Shown here: piece by piece, positions 22,277 through 35,318 of the stretch
How the letters are laid out: each line of letters opens with the position of its first letter
Position numbering within the stretch: position 1 is the stretch's first letter
Notes under the pieces: model-generated
Told to the model about the DNA's origin: nothing
Databases searched by the model: none
The model's input: the letters and a program-made list of their open reading frames with translations, nothing else
Made by a program: the position numbers and the translations under genes
Assembly (NCBI RefSeq): GCF_000150275.1
Contig: NW_002060956.1
Coordinates: 1,821,207 to 1,885,206, forward strand
Direction: 5' to 3'
DNA length: 64,000 nt
DNA from: Trichoplax adhaerens
Lineage: Eukaryota > Placozoa > Uniplacotomia > Trichoplacea > Trichoplacidae

Positions 22277-23452
22277 ATGCAGTGAGTAAAGTTAGCCCAC
22301 TTAATTGATTCGAGTGCTTGCTTTTTTTAACTTTCAGCTTTCAAATTTAAATTGCTTTATTATCAAAAGGTTCAGGCAGAGTTTTTTCATTTTCTTGCTT
22401 TGATCACTTGCTTTTATTATTTTAGATTTAAAGCTCCTAGAACGTTAATCAATTTGTTTCAACATCCTGCTATCATTATAGCATGGATTATCGGTCTATG
22501 TGGAATGATAGCTAACGTTACGCTTCTAATTGCTATTTGGAAAAGATATCAGGCAACCTTTAAAAAGGGCTGGTTCAAAAAGGAGTTAAAGACAGTGGAG
22601 TTATATATCATTAATTTAGTATTTGTTGATATACTAGGTGCAACCTACCTGCTTATCATTGCTGTTGCAAATACTGTTTATGACGTTCATGATACCCGTG
22701 GAAAGTTACCATCTTCAAATTTTAGCAATATATTCACAAATAATAGCAAGCCTGTATCTATCGTTAATAGATGGGGAATCCATCCCCTCTGCAACATAGC
22801 CAGATTTCTTTACTTTTTATCACTTACTATGTCTGTTTTAATTACACTATTAATCGCTATAGAGCGCTGGTTAGTTGTCGTTGGATCTTTAAAAACTTCA
22901 GAAGTTAACAGAACAAGAGCGAGAGTAATATTAATACTCTGTTGGTTATTTTGTATCGGGAAGGCTCTTTATCCATTTATACGATCTATAGTGGTCTTAG
23001 ATCGTGTTAAGAATCAAACACGCAGCAATCTAATGTTATGCCTACTTGCAGATCCTGATATTTCTAATGTACGTTATTTCAACATCATTAACTTAAATAT
23101 CTTTTATATTTCTTACGTTTTCTGCATTTTAATATACATGTTATTGCTGATTAAAATGCATCAAGCCAGAAAGATTACTCTATATAACAGTAAGAAACCG
23201 CAAGTTATTTTAGCAAAAACTATGGCCCTTATCACCGTTTGTAATTTATTCTCCAATCTTCCCATTACAATCATTATTATATGCAGAATGAGAGGATTAA
23301 CTATTGTTTTTAACCCAAATTTTACACATGCTTCTGCGATTTGTATCGTACTGATGTTTGTCAGTACAATTAGTAATCCAATTATCTACATTAACAGAAA
23401 TCATCAAACTACGAATCGTAGTCAACGCCGCGTACGCATGAGAAAATTATAA
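22277..23452 (+). CDS. Class A GPCR, receptor 1 (ERW subfamily), two exons
   Basis: The large exon 22426..23452 has no usable Met before the middle of helix 1. A strong acceptor (pyrimidine tract then tttag, 22421..22425) precedes it. An upstream ATGCA at 22277..22281 is followed directly by gtgagt and gives exactly the phase needed, so I place the start there; 343 residues. Class A landmarks: Asn in helix 1 (GMIAN, about 32), Asp in helix 2 (FVDILG, 70), Cys at the top of helix 3 (HPLCNIARF, 124), ERW in place of DRY (148-150), Trp in helix 4 (175), Cys in loop 2 (207), Pro in helix 6 (SNLPIT) and NPIIY in helix 7. N-glycosylation sites lie in loop 1. The short tail is Arg-rich. Closest paralogue in the window is the pseudogene at 55.1 kb. 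Ligand unknown. Confidence 0.85.
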
Positions 23453-24543
23453 TAAATTAGCGGCTATAGAGACCGGATCATATTATAGCCGTATTAAGCA
23501 AAAAATAGGTTAGCAAATTTAAGTTCTTACTAATAATAACGCCAATACCAATTTCTGAATTTAGTATAAGGTAGTATGATTCAATTGAAAATATAAACAC
23601 CGATACAGTAATTACTTTCTCTGGTAAGCTTTGCTATATATGACGTTCATATTACGGAACTATGTCCGGATGTTATGTTTACTTAGTGACAATATTCTTC
23701 AATGTCTTTAGAGTGATCAGTAGACTAGCATATACTTATATACTTTATTCCCGTAGCAAGTTAATCCACAATCTAATATTGCATTTTAAGGCGAAACTTA
23801 AACTCAGTTGCACAGTACTACATATTGCAATCATATAATTGTAAACCTCCAAGGTAACCATTCTAGAAGAAAACAACTTGTGTATATTCTTATTAGAATT
23901 TGATGATCCGTTTTTGAAATTTGCAAACCATAGAACTAGCTTCGATCATGTTATTTATTTTATTGCATAGCCTGTGGCATTCCTAGGATACTTTGTAATT
24001 AAAATAATACTATTTAATTATAGACAACAATGCGTTTAATACGTACATGTATAGAGATATCCTTTCCATGCAGCTCCTTTTAAGAATCTTACCACCTAGG
24101 GCATTTTAGAGATAAGTAGTTATTAATTTCTTAGTTTACTAAAAGAAAGAGCAAAGACTTGAAATTCTTGTAATGATAAAGAATATTACGTTCAATTTAA
24201 TCTATATTAATATTTAAGATCTTTTATTTTATTCCTTCATTCTTAAGAATTCGTTGTCGCCTCGATTAAAATCGTGTCTTAAACGAAATTATCTCATATT
24301 ACACGATCAAATAAATTTAATATCTTTCAGTATCAAAAAAAATCTAAATTAAGCATACTACTATCTATTATAGATTATTATATTAGTTTCTAATGCCTTG
24401 ACCATCCCATTGCCATTCTATTGCTTAAATGTTTTATCACATATATTAGCGCAGCCTGTGAAGCTATGAGTAATTGTAAATCTTAGGTCTATGTACCGTA
24501 TATTTACTTTATTAGGTACATTTAAATGGTACTGATGTATTCA

Positions 24544-24684
24544 TTATGGCAAATGATTGATGATGTCTTTTATCAGATCATTAGGCAGCGTCTCGATCGC
24601 ATTTAAATACTGCGTATATAAAGATACAAAATCACCCCACATACGGCGTTGCTTTATGGATATAGCTTCGACAGGACCATTAAT
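24544..24684 (-). pseudogene. Orphan coding-like fragment
   Basis: Minus-strand frame of 46 residues ending in TAA at 24544. It reads as natural protein (SIKQRRMWGDFVSLYTQYLN, then IETLPNDLIKDIINHLP) and stands out from the surrounding random-looking frames. No acceptor is visible at its start, and a stop precedes it. The ending is vaguely like box-type helical motifs, but I do not assign a family. Gene scrap or an exon of an unannotated gene. Confidence 0.3.
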
Positions 24685-26173
24685 TCAATCCATCACAATC
24701 GCCTTATAGATATTAGCAAAAATATTATAATATTTGTCCATCAGCTAATGGATAAAAAAAAAATATCATGATTTAGAGTTTAACAGGTTAATATATTTGA
24801 ATTAATCATCACTGAACAGTAAATATATTTAATCGAGTGTAAATTCTATTATATTAAAATTCAAATAATCAATATCTAAATATCTTTATACAATATCATT
24901 TTATTCATCTTATACAGAAAGGCCGTCAATTCAGTGATATTCAAAATCACATAGGAATTTTTTCTATTTCCAATGGTATCAAATATATTAAATTAAATAC
25001 GATAATTGAGAAAATGCCCATTAAATTATATACGAGTGATTATAGTAGCTGTCAATAATGTATGCAGTTTTCATTGGACTATTCTAATCTCGTTGTTAAC
25101 TTGTGATTGCCATAAATAACTCCAGCGCAAGCTATCTTTTTCTCTTACATGTATCCGTAATTTCGGCATTATTGACAATAACGATATTAAATAACCATGC
25201 ACACCTTAAAAATTACTGCTATGGTTTTGTGCAATTATGCGATCTTATGATCTACGTTTGGCATTTATGATTAGAAGCTAATTTCGGAGATATAATCCGT
25301 TATGCTATTACTTCAATTTTTTATCTTCTTATGTTAAGTATCATGAATCACGATTTGTTTTATTTTAGTAGCGATGAAAAATGATTCGCATAATATCTAT
25401 ATGGTCATTCTCTTTCCAATATCAACTATTATTGAAATCAACACCATTAAGTTCGCAACTTTGCTTGCAGTCTTGATATTGAAACATCGTATTATAAAAT
25501 TCGAATTATAGCTGCCTTTACAATAATTGCATAAAATTTGGAGCACCGATACATAGTGCAGTTTATAATTGAATACTAATATAAAATCTCTTTCGATATA
25601 CTTCGAGTATATGTCCTATGTACTCAGTGATTATCCATCTTGCATGGAGTAAAGGAAAATTTTATACAAACTAGCAGAATTACACGTATTGCGTCCCAAC
25701 AAGATTTATCAGTTCCTTCTTGCATTTCTACGATAAAAACGATTACCTTTAAATGTTCGAAAACACCTAAAATGATTTGCAATGCAATACGGCCATCTAG
25801 CTGGAAATACGTCAATAATGAATCAAAACAGTCTTAACAGTTAATCTTCCGTATCAAAATCAAGCATGCTTCTGTGCATTATGCGCAGTACAGTAATGTA
25901 ACCTACAGCATCTACCGATATATGTTATTAATTACAACAGATCATTAATTAAATTTAATGCATTTTTGTCGTTAATGAAATTAAAATATAATCAGTTCTT
26001 TAGCACAAATTTAACGCTGAGCTAAGTATGTTGCTAGAATCTCATTTGTATTCATAAAATCATCCGACGTTAATTGGTAAGTATGATTACATTAAGAATT
26101 CATTATCAAAGTTAAGTACGGGTAGGTTTAATATTCAGTGCTTAATTATTAGTTACGGCAAATATTTAAAGAG

Positions 26174-26251
26174 TCATAAAGCACGAGCCTGAATTCCATT
26201 TGGTAAAGCGGGCGCCTCTACAGTAAAATCCTGGTTGCCGTCAAAGAAAAT
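26174..26251 (-). CDS. Orphan terminal exon, unrecognised
   Basis: After an acceptor (attgtag, plus 26252..26258) the minus strand reads FFDGNQDFTVEAPALPNG and ends QARAL-stop at 26174. Base composition here is richer in G+C than the neighbourhood, as in true exons. Upstream exons would lie at higher coordinates, but none could be identified up to the receptor at 27.9 kb. Confidence 0.3.
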   Translation of the reverse strand: MFFDGNQDFTVEAPALPNGIQARAL

Positions 26252-27881
26252 CTACAATATACTAGAAATTTTTGGACGATAAAAAGATTGCAAATATATT
26301 AATTAGTCATTGTGTAGATGTTTTCAAAGTTAAATCACTTTTAACTAAATTAATTGGGAACTATCGAGCTTTTTTAAATGGATTATTTTGGATAGGCAGT
26401 AAAATTTATGAAGTTTACAAGCAGTAACACAGAGTAGTTAAGAATTTAACATCACATTGTAAGCAATATATAACATACAAAAATTTAACATTCTGTTTCA
26501 AAAAATTGATCGTGAATTATCATCAATCATTTAGGTCATAGCAAATTAATTTACATTAATATTATATTTTTTCCTTACAAGAGTAGTTAATTTTTATCTA
26601 TTTTAATGAAGTGATTGATCTTTACAGTGTTCAAGTATAAAATAATTATAACGGTAATAGACTATTATAAATTGCATCTAAAGATTGTATTTAGCGTTAC
26701 TACCGTTGTATAGCATATATATGACCACAAAGACCAATACGTGTGTAATAAGCAGTTTTACTACATACAGTATGCAATGCATAACGACCGAAACTAATTT
26801 GTTTACAAAGAATGTAGATTCTACCAATTTTAATTATTTATTTCCTCCGCAATGATTAGTTAAAGCAGATGTTACAGAAATCAGAGATGTTGTGCACTTG
26901 GAATAAAGAAATTGAATTTACGGTTGGTATGAATAGTTGACCATTACAAAATAAGAATATGCATATATGTGCTATTATTGCAAAGGAGTAATGGCCATTT
27001 ACGGATGCATGTCATGGAGACATATGTTCAGCTTTCAAAAATTTTATCAATATACCAAAATATTCAATTTTAGCTGTAACAATTCGAAATAAGGATTTCT
27101 AATCTTTACGAGAATTTGAAAACTTTTAGCTCCTTTCATAAACATTCCAATTCCCTTTAATAAGAATTTATAAAAAAATAAACAGTGAAAGAGGGCGACA
27201 GCCAACTCAATCCAGGTTCTTAATAAATCGTCTATGCAAAATCGTAGAATGCTTCCAGTTTAAAATCTAAAATATGGAATAGGAGCAGACAATGTCCTCG
27301 CAAACTATTTTGATTTGAATCGGTTTCAAGTTTAATAAATGATTGATCCATTTTCGGCTGAAATCTCGATCAAATATCATGATAATTTATAATAAAGCAC
27401 AGACATATAAAATCAATTACTACTTAGTAAGATTCATGATTGGGATAGAAAAAGGAAGTTGACTTCCTGCCTGATCGATCAAATGTATGAGGGCGATTAG
27501 TATCTAATATCATATTCCATTTCTTCACCCCAAATAACATATGGCATTCAGTAGTGAACATTGAGAACATAATTAGCTAATTAAGTGAACTATTATTAAC
27601 CAAATTAATATAATATTACGCATGTGTAAAAGCACGATGATAACTACCACCGACAATATAAATATTCCGCTTGTGGAAACAAATTTCAGTTCGCGTGTAA
27701 ATAATTCAAGCCCGAAAACGATAGTTAGTTCCATCGAAAATCGTGATAAATCTTATTGTCGAACCAAAGCCTTTAATTAATATAAAAAATCGTACCCTAC
27801 ATACGAAAATTTGAAAGTTTCTACCGAAGCTATATCGTAATTATTGCGTAAACCATAGTTATTATTCTCTTCAATTTAAAC

Positions 27882-28958
27882 ATGTTCTATTCACTTTATC
27901 AAGGAAATAACACGGCAAGAGCGACGGCGTGGATTATCGGTATGTTAGGCTTAATTGGAAACGGTTGCATAATTATTTATTCTCGAAAAAAGAATTTATT
28001 GAAAGTCAGTAATAAAGGACTAAGTACTCGTTCTAGACAAGCGACCCGTAAATCATCAGTCATATGCAATTATCTAATTTTTAATTTAGCCATTGCCGAT
28101 TTGTTAGGCGATCTTTATTTAACTATAATTGTATCAGCCGATACATATTATGGAATTAATTATCCAGTAATTTATCAGACTATCAATCCTGTTAATGAAA
28201 CAAATATTTGGATCTTTCATCCATTCTGTCATATTGGTAGATTTTTTTACTTTACATCTACTATTTTGTCTATACTGATTACATTAGTTATTGCCGTTGA
28301 TCGATTTGTGAGCGTCATTTTTCCCATTAGCAAATTAAAACTAAATCTTCAAAGATGTCGAATTATTATGCTAATTTGCTGGATCTTAGCAAGTAGTTTC
28401 GGTCTATATCCCACTATTAGAGGATTTATCAACGTAAATTTATTTGCCAAGATGTTCTGGTTCCCTATTAATGCATGTCTTTATGAAGATACTGATGAAC
28501 AGCTTGTTACGGACTATATCAACGCAAAATATGCAATTTTTTACACTTGTAGTTGTTTAGTATGTCTTTGCTATATTTTTATTTTGATTCACGTAAAAAC
28601 TAAAAGTAAATCTAGTAGTGCCACTCAATCTGAAGCTATTCAACGTCATATCCTTCTCATCATGATCGCCGTTACCATTTCTAATATTGGCAGCCTATTA
28701 CCGTCAACGGTCATGTTTGAACTCTATAGATTAAATACTCCATTTACTCCTTTATATGATTATATGCTAACCGTAGGTACCATGATAACATTCGTTAATA
28801 CCGCAGTTAATCCAATAATTTACATGGTTATGTCACCTTCTTTGACCAGGAAACTCTTCAAATGTTGTAAGGTTAGATTTTATATACGCAACAGAGTTAA
28901 CGATGCTTCGCATTGTATAGATGAGGACAAGCCAGTGCATAATCCTCAACAATCGTAA
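27882..28958 (+). CDS. Class A GPCR, receptor 2
   Basis: Intronless frame of 358 residues. Seven hydrophobic helices with Asn27 (helix 1), Asp73 in LAIADLLGDLYL (helix 2), Cys116 (helix 3), Asp140-Arg141-Phe142 followed by VSVIFP, Trp167 (helix 4), Cys199 (loop 2), Pro274 (LLPS, helix 6) and Asn310-Pro311-Ile-Ile-Tyr314 (helix 7). Possible N-glycans at the N-terminus (NNT) and in loop 1 (NET). A Cys-Cys pair at 328-329 could be lipidated. The block LADLLGxxYLxIxxSADxYYGxxYP, then W...HPFCH, resembles relaxin/LGR-type seven-helix domains, but the N-terminus is only about 10 residues, so the leucine-rich ectodomain is absent. A Q/N-rich basic intracellular loop 1 is shared with receptors 3-6. 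Start is the only Met before helix 1. Confidence 0.92.
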   Translation: MFYSLYQGNNTARATAWIIGMLGLIGNGCIIIYSRKKNLLKVSNKGLSTRSRQATRKSSVICNYLIFNLAIADLLGDLYLTIIVSADTYYGINYPVIYQTINPVNETNIWIFHPFCHIGRFFYFTSTILSILITLVIAVDRFVSVIFPISKLKLNLQRCRIIMLICWILASSFGLYPTIRGFINVNLFAKMFWFPINACLYEDTDEQLVTDYINAKYAIFYTCSCLVCLCYIFILIHVKTKSKSSSATQSEAIQRHILLIMIAVTISNIGSLLPSTVMFELYRLNTPFTPLYDYMLTVGTMITFVNTAVNPIIYMVMSPSLTRKLFKCCKVRFYIRNRVNDASHCIDEDKPVHNPQQS

Positions 28959-31900
28959 TCAACTGATCTAAGTAGTGACTTTAGGTATTGTACTATTATT
29001 TATTACTACTCATTAAGATTCCTGTATACTTGATATTAAAATATGCTGTGGTGTACAGCTTAGTCTACTATATTTAATTCCTGTTGGTTATCATTAGAAG
29101 GTCTCCTCTGTCTCATTTAAAGGGTTAACGATTAAATATATGACGTATTTGAAATCAATTCAAATGCACCAAGCACTTATCATTACGTTAATAATATTCT
29201 AGCTTCCTTACATTTAATACTAATATATCTTCATCTAAAACTACTAGGACTTGCAATCATTCAAAGTTTCGCTAGTTTATGATACCTTAAATGGTGACAA
29301 AACATATATAATGCAAAATTGTAGAGTACTAGTTATAATAAAGATTACTTTTATTTGAACCGGACTTGATCTAATGCGACTGATGTTAAATAAATCAATA
29401 TGTAACTGCTTGAAACTATAATAAACTCTAACTTATAAGAAACTTAATATTCACGCCACTGTGTTGTTACAGTTTATAATTTTACTGTGGATGGGTTTGT
29501 ATTTTTTTCAACGTAATCTCGAGGCCTTTCCTCAGTAGCAACTATAGACTTAAGCAGTTAGTGTATTATTTCTAACCTTTGCATTTGTATCATTTTGTAG
29601 TAAACTGACGTAGAAAAGACATTAGAGCTAATTAGAGAAGTTATGTAGGTGTGAAAGTTTGTGTCAGTTCGTGAACTTTCTCTCCAGCTATTCACTATAT
29701 GCGTATCAGATATTCTATTGGCACAGTCTAACCAACATATTAATTAAATATTAGGCAGGTATTAATGCGTACTTTATTGTTAAGAAAAGTATTAGACTAA
29801 TTAAAGTGAAGAGTAATCGGTAACTTTAGATTAATTAAATGATGTAATATTAGCCTTGTAACTCTACCTCAACATGCTAAAAATAATCACTCGTTTTAAA
29901 GCTAATGGAATTAAAAAGTGAAATCGATATCGTAAGCGAGATTTAATTATCGTATATCAATTTAATAGAAGCTACTTTTAAAAAATATTTAACTGCTCAC
30001 GTTAAACAGCACTGAATACCGTAAGTTATGTCGACTCGTAATTTCAGTACTTACACGTGGTGATAAGATAGCTTGCGATCAGTTTTTATGCTTACTATAA
30101 ATTTACGTCAAATACAATGTCATAGTGAAAAATTTAATATACTATGTCAAGAGTCAATCTCTATTACTCAGAATACAGATAAAGCAATAATTGCTTTATC
30201 TTTGCTTGAAGGGTATAATTATTAGATGTAAAAGACGTTCTCGTTCTGTTGTTTGAATATTATTTTCTATTATAATTAATTAGCGAATACAAGTTACTTA
30301 TTATTCTCAAGTTAAAAGTAATTAATAGAATAGGATTGTGAAGTTAAATTTAAATAACAATCGTTCGAACTTCAGGCTTCGAGTATATTTTGGGAATTAA
30401 GTACGGATACTTTATTTCAGAGACGGGAAAGACCATAGAAATTATTAGCACTGCTTACTGAACATATAGAATAAGTATTTAAATTTTATGCTATAAATTC
30501 TGACATAGAGAATAATGAAATAGTGAAAGAAGCAAAGATAAAAATTTTATTGAAAGACTGTATACATAAATAGGAAAATTTGATCTTCTTTTTTAAGATC
30601 TGCTGTAGTAGGAAGTTTTCCTAGTCTTTCAGAGCTTTTTGTATTATTACATAGTATCTTGACGATAGAGAATCGGTAACAAAATCTGATATTATAGAAT
30701 TACTTGTGTGATTTACATTATTATTACAGTTAGTAGAACAGCTTTTGTGACAATGACGGAAAGAATAGATATGCTTTTTACAAACTCTGCCTATTCCAAT
30801 ATTCGTTTCCTCAATAAACAAAGTATTACGAGTGAGTAAACAGTAACATGTAAGGGCAAAATCTCTCTTTGTATTGATAGGCTACTGTAATGCTGTGAGT
30901 TTAGTACTTGAGTTAAATTCTTAATTAAGTATAGAATTATTAATATGCACTACCGTAGGCTATAGCACTTGCGTAGTTTAATGCGATTAGTTGCTCGTGC
31001 CCCGGCAAAATATGATAATTTAATGCCCGTGATTAACGTGTGGAAGCGTGATAATGCTACTATCATTACTAAATAGGTCATGCGCTAGGATTTATAAGCG
31101 TATGCAACAGTAGATCAGGAGTTCTTCTTGTTCATAGTTTGTTGTAAATACAGTTACAATTGGCTTTTATTGTAATAAAGCTTAATTTGAGTTTTAAATC
31201 CAGTTAAACTGATTTATTGTACTTAAATTAAAAATGTAGTTCATGACTTTGTAAGTATCGATGCTTACAAATGTTGATGTCGCATTTTTCTCATAAATTC
31301 ACCTCGTATTATTGCTTGATCTGATCAATTTACAGTCTAAATTCTCAGTACTATTGCAGCAATACACATAATTTCATTTCGATGTACAATATATCCGTCA
31401 AAATTTTTGATAAATCATAAATTTAAAGAAAATTGATTAATAAGTACCTTTATTTAATAAATACTGAAACCAACTGCTGTTTTGTATATGTACACGTATA
31501 TACAATGATGTAAAAAGTTTCTGTTGAGAGAGTAATACAGTAAGGGCTGGTAAATTTATTTACTTAATGCTAGTATAATCAACATATAATTAATAGAGTA
31601 TATTCCCTCTCATCTGTACTAATATTGTTCTAGTAACTATACGTTCACTTTCAGTATTTTCATTTTGGATTGAAAATAGTAAGAGAAGCAAAAATTAAAG
31701 TTTTCTTGAAAAACTGTGCGTATAGATATAAAATTTGATCTTAATCTGATAAGGAATACTGTACTACACTGTCTTTAGGTGATGGATTGGAGCTCTGGAT
31801 TTCTTGCCCAAAATCCAAACTACCATTACATAAAATAAATATTAGTCGCCATATTATTGCAGATAAGTTTATCTAAGTCAATCTACAAAATAAAATTTTC

Positions 31901-33369
31901 GAAAAATTTTTAGAATTTGGCAAGAAAATATTCTGAAACTCCGAATGGCATAAATAAATAAGAGAATTGCTCAGTTTACATGGTCATGCTGGTGAAAAAA
32001 CGCCACTAGTCTCAGATATTATTAATTTTACACGGTTGCTAGATCATTAGCGAATTAAAATTACGAAAAATAAACCCATCACACTTCATAAGACTACTCA
32101 TATGAAAATGTATAATATGCAGTGATTTACGAATTGTTTAAAGGTTGTTCAGTCTATGCTTTCAAAATATTCCAAACAAATTGGCGCTATTTTGTTTATT
32201 CAACACTGTTATTGACAGCAGCTTTCCGTAACTAGGTATATTTAATTATGGCAGTCTTCATCATTCATCACCTCAATGAGAGAACAGCAAATATTATAAA
32301 CTTTATGTAACCTATCACTAAAGAAAATCTTAAACGATTGCTATTGCCACTAACTATTGCTCTGTCAAGGATCATTAAAATAAAGAAATATTATCTTCAG
32401 TAATTTATAGGCCTAGAGATAAAGACATTTTTGCTATAGATAATTACTTAGCAGAATCGACTTTTAATTAAACGGCCGGATTCAAATTTGTCTTTGTAGT
32501 TCCATTGCTGGATAAAAGAAAATGGTTCAGTACAAACGAATTGCATTGTATGTATATTCCTCCTACATTACTCTTAGATATTCTTCATTATAACCTTTTT
32601 TATTAACTCTGACTACTTAATTTGATATCTATTTAAATCTGCCTGGTTTTCGCAAATGTATTTTTATTTCTTTTTGAAGATTTTTTTGCAAATTTTTCGT
32701 TTAAATGAATTGAATATTTACTCTACCGTATTCAATTCATTAAATAATTAATTAATATATAATAATGAATTTAAGTTTAACTGAAATAAAGATTTCATAA
32801 TGTAGAGCCAACTGCGTATAAATGGTATCTCCAGTATTATCAATACTGTATAGCAATTACAGATATATTTATGATGCGTTTAAATAGCATTGGATATAAT
32901 TACTGCTGTACAAAGGCACCAGATTTTATAAGGTCTCATTATAATATAATTAATCGTATTAATAGTACAGAAAATTAATCAAATAGCATTTGGAATTCAT
33001 CTGTTAAGCAATTTTGCGAAATTGTTGCATCAACACTTATTTGTAATGGTGCGCGTATTGATATATTAGCCATTGCTATTAGCCAATTTTTAGTCGTTTT
33101 TTATGAGTATGCCTTATTAAATCAAAATTAATCTCACAAACTGCTGCATTAATTTACACACATATATTTGCTCGAAAGAGCATGTAGTTTTGGTCCATAC
33201 ACAATTATGAAAGAGATTGTCCACAAAGAGATATTTTGTTAAGTTGTTTTGTTTTGTATTATTAAATCTCTTTATGAAAAATAGATTGTTATCAGTTCGA
33301 ATGAAAATTAAAAAATCTCTTTAAGTAGGGTACGCTGTTTCTAAAAATTTATTGCATTTTTATTTTCAG
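28959..33369. other. Intergenic spacer
   Basis: No intact gene. A short stretch near 32035..32085 (cattagcgaattaaaatta) resembles the receptor 2 segment just after the DRF motif, so decayed receptor DNA probably extends leftward from the fragment at 33.4 kb. Confidence 0.4.
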
Positions 33370-33642
33370 CTACCAAAAACTAAAAGCAGGTTGATTAGTG
33401 TTAATAATACGCAATGGCAGGCTACTCAATATAATTTTTTGGGCAAAAATTGTAGTCCTTATTTCTAATGCCACTAGGATATTGCCATCAATGGTTGTGT
33501 GCTAGTAAAGTGAACCATTTACCTTTCGACATAGATATACGCTAAATATTACCTGTAAAAGAACATCTAAATTCTAATCAATACAATACCATAGTTTATG
33601 TCATCATTCTTGAGCAAGTCTTTAAACGTCGTTATATAGTCT
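33370..33642 (+). pseudogene. Decayed 3' part of a receptor 2-like GPCR
   Basis: Base-level resemblance to the 3' part of receptor 2: the intracellular loop 3 phrase (ctaccaaaaactaaaagca), helix 6 (LISNATRILPSMVV, then stop), and the helix 7/tail region, where aatacaataccatagtttatgtcatcattcttgag lines up with the NPIIYMVMSPSL codons of receptor 2. Stops (TAG after MVVC, TAG in the NPxxY region) and frame changes mean it cannot encode a receptor. The 5' part is not recognisable except for a possible scrap near 32.05 kb. Confidence 0.65.
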
Positions 33643-34687
33643 AATTTACGATAGAGATATTAAGTCTTGGTTAATACTACCAGGAAAATCAGTATATAAT
33701 AATTATTTACAGCGTACGATACTATACTAACCATTGCTAGGATACTAATAAGGAATTTGTTTCAAGTTTACTCATTGTAGAAATGGATAGATTGATGAAG
33801 TAGATCTGAGATACAGAGACTGTTCGTTTAGTATACTTTATCATCAATATATAGCAAGCAAGAAATGCTGACAACAAGTGACACACGATGCTTGCTTGGT
33901 ATATAGAATACCAAAATTCTTCAATGTCGATGTAGGAACTTATTTGGGTAGGATACTCTTAAAGAATTCCACCACAGGACTCTTATTACCTGTTATAACT
34001 ATAAAAAATTAAAAAATAACGTATTAATTGCCGATGTCTACTTCCCACAGAATAGAACTGAATCGATAGAGCGCTTCGATCGTTGTGATTATATCTCAGC
34101 AAAGCATCAAATTCAAAAATTACGTAAATTACTAACAGCCTCCAATTCCTACCTATAGGAGCTGGAATTTTCGATTTTAAAATGGCCAGTTATAATTCTT
34201 CTCCTCGCAGCTGTAAAAAAATTGTTAATGTCGCGTTGCAGCTGAGAATCTAAGTTCATGGATTCAATCGACGATCTACCATCAAGAAAACAATAACTAT
34301 TCCTGCTCTATCTACAATTATTATCCAACATTTAACGAAATTAATTATAATTTTAATTTAGAATATACTTTTACATATCCGGCATTATATTACCACAAAT
34401 GGCAACCTATTGTTTTATACAACAAAACTGTATTTATCTCAAAAATTTATTGAATTTTCCAGTTGCTATTGTGGCAAATACTTAAAATTCCGATAACGAT
34501 ATTTCTATACTGAATTAGATATTCTAACACCAATGTACACAACTATATAGGTATATTAATAGATTAGGACATAGTAGGGACTTTGAAAGCTCACGTACAC
34601 ATTTCACCTTTTAACATAAGCAAGTGCATATAATGTATTCTAACTTTAACTAGAGATTATCAAGTCTAGCTTTTCGGAATATACCTC
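33643..34687. other. Intergenic spacer
   Basis: No gene. It contains ttgctattgtggcaa at 34463..34477, a phrase that recurs upstream of receptors 3 and 4. Confidence 0.4.
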
Positions 34688-35318
34688 TGTCACAAAACAG
34701 CTTTGCAACAAGATAACGCAATATACGATCAATAAGTCAATTCCTTGAACCACGTATCAAGGAACGATATCTGCACTATCACGAACACTTTTGCTCTACT
34801 AGCAGACTACACAAAGACTTAGACGCCTCGTATTTTACGTTAAATACTAAGTTGGAGAAATTCACTTTATTTCACGATATACTGCATTTATATACTACTC
34901 CTCAATAGTTCATGAGTCATAGTTAATACAATTAACATTAGAATCATTTACTGAATTAGATATTAATTTTAGCTACTGCTCCCTTAATGCAGACAACAGT
35001 ATTTACGAACATAGACATGCGATGACTAATACAGAATAGTCAGATTACGATATGTCCTATCACGGAACATTTCCATGATAATTTACAGTCTACCATAAGT
35101 AAATTACAATCGCAATGATTCGAACTGTAAGCAGATGATTTGCATTCCCTATCATAACTATTAATTTCAGTATGTGTATAAGTGTTACTGTCATAAAAAG
35201 TCAGTGCTATATTACAACACAGTATATCCAAATTAGAAGTTAACTAAATAAGGATAGGGTAATAGAATTATCCTAACATAGATATTTCTACTGTAATACA
35301 GTATATAACACTGTAACA
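34688..35318 (-). mobile_element. Solo LTR, copy B (631 bp)
   Basis: Same length and boundaries as copy A at 4162..4792, with scattered substitutions. Flanks are acctc (34683..34687) and acgtc (35319..35323), a 5-bp target duplication with one later change. The TATA and AATAAA order places transcription on the minus strand, that is, away from the receptor gene 0.9 kb to its right. No internal retroelement sequence. Confidence 0.85.

Larger units (their letters stand above)
23453..27881. other. Intergenic spacer with two coding-like scraps
   Basis: Apart from the fragments at 24544 and 26174 there is no supported gene. A minus-strand frame at 25624..25815 (for example ALQIILGVFEHLKVIVFIV) is protein-like but has no signals around it and is left unannotated. 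Confidence 0.4.
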
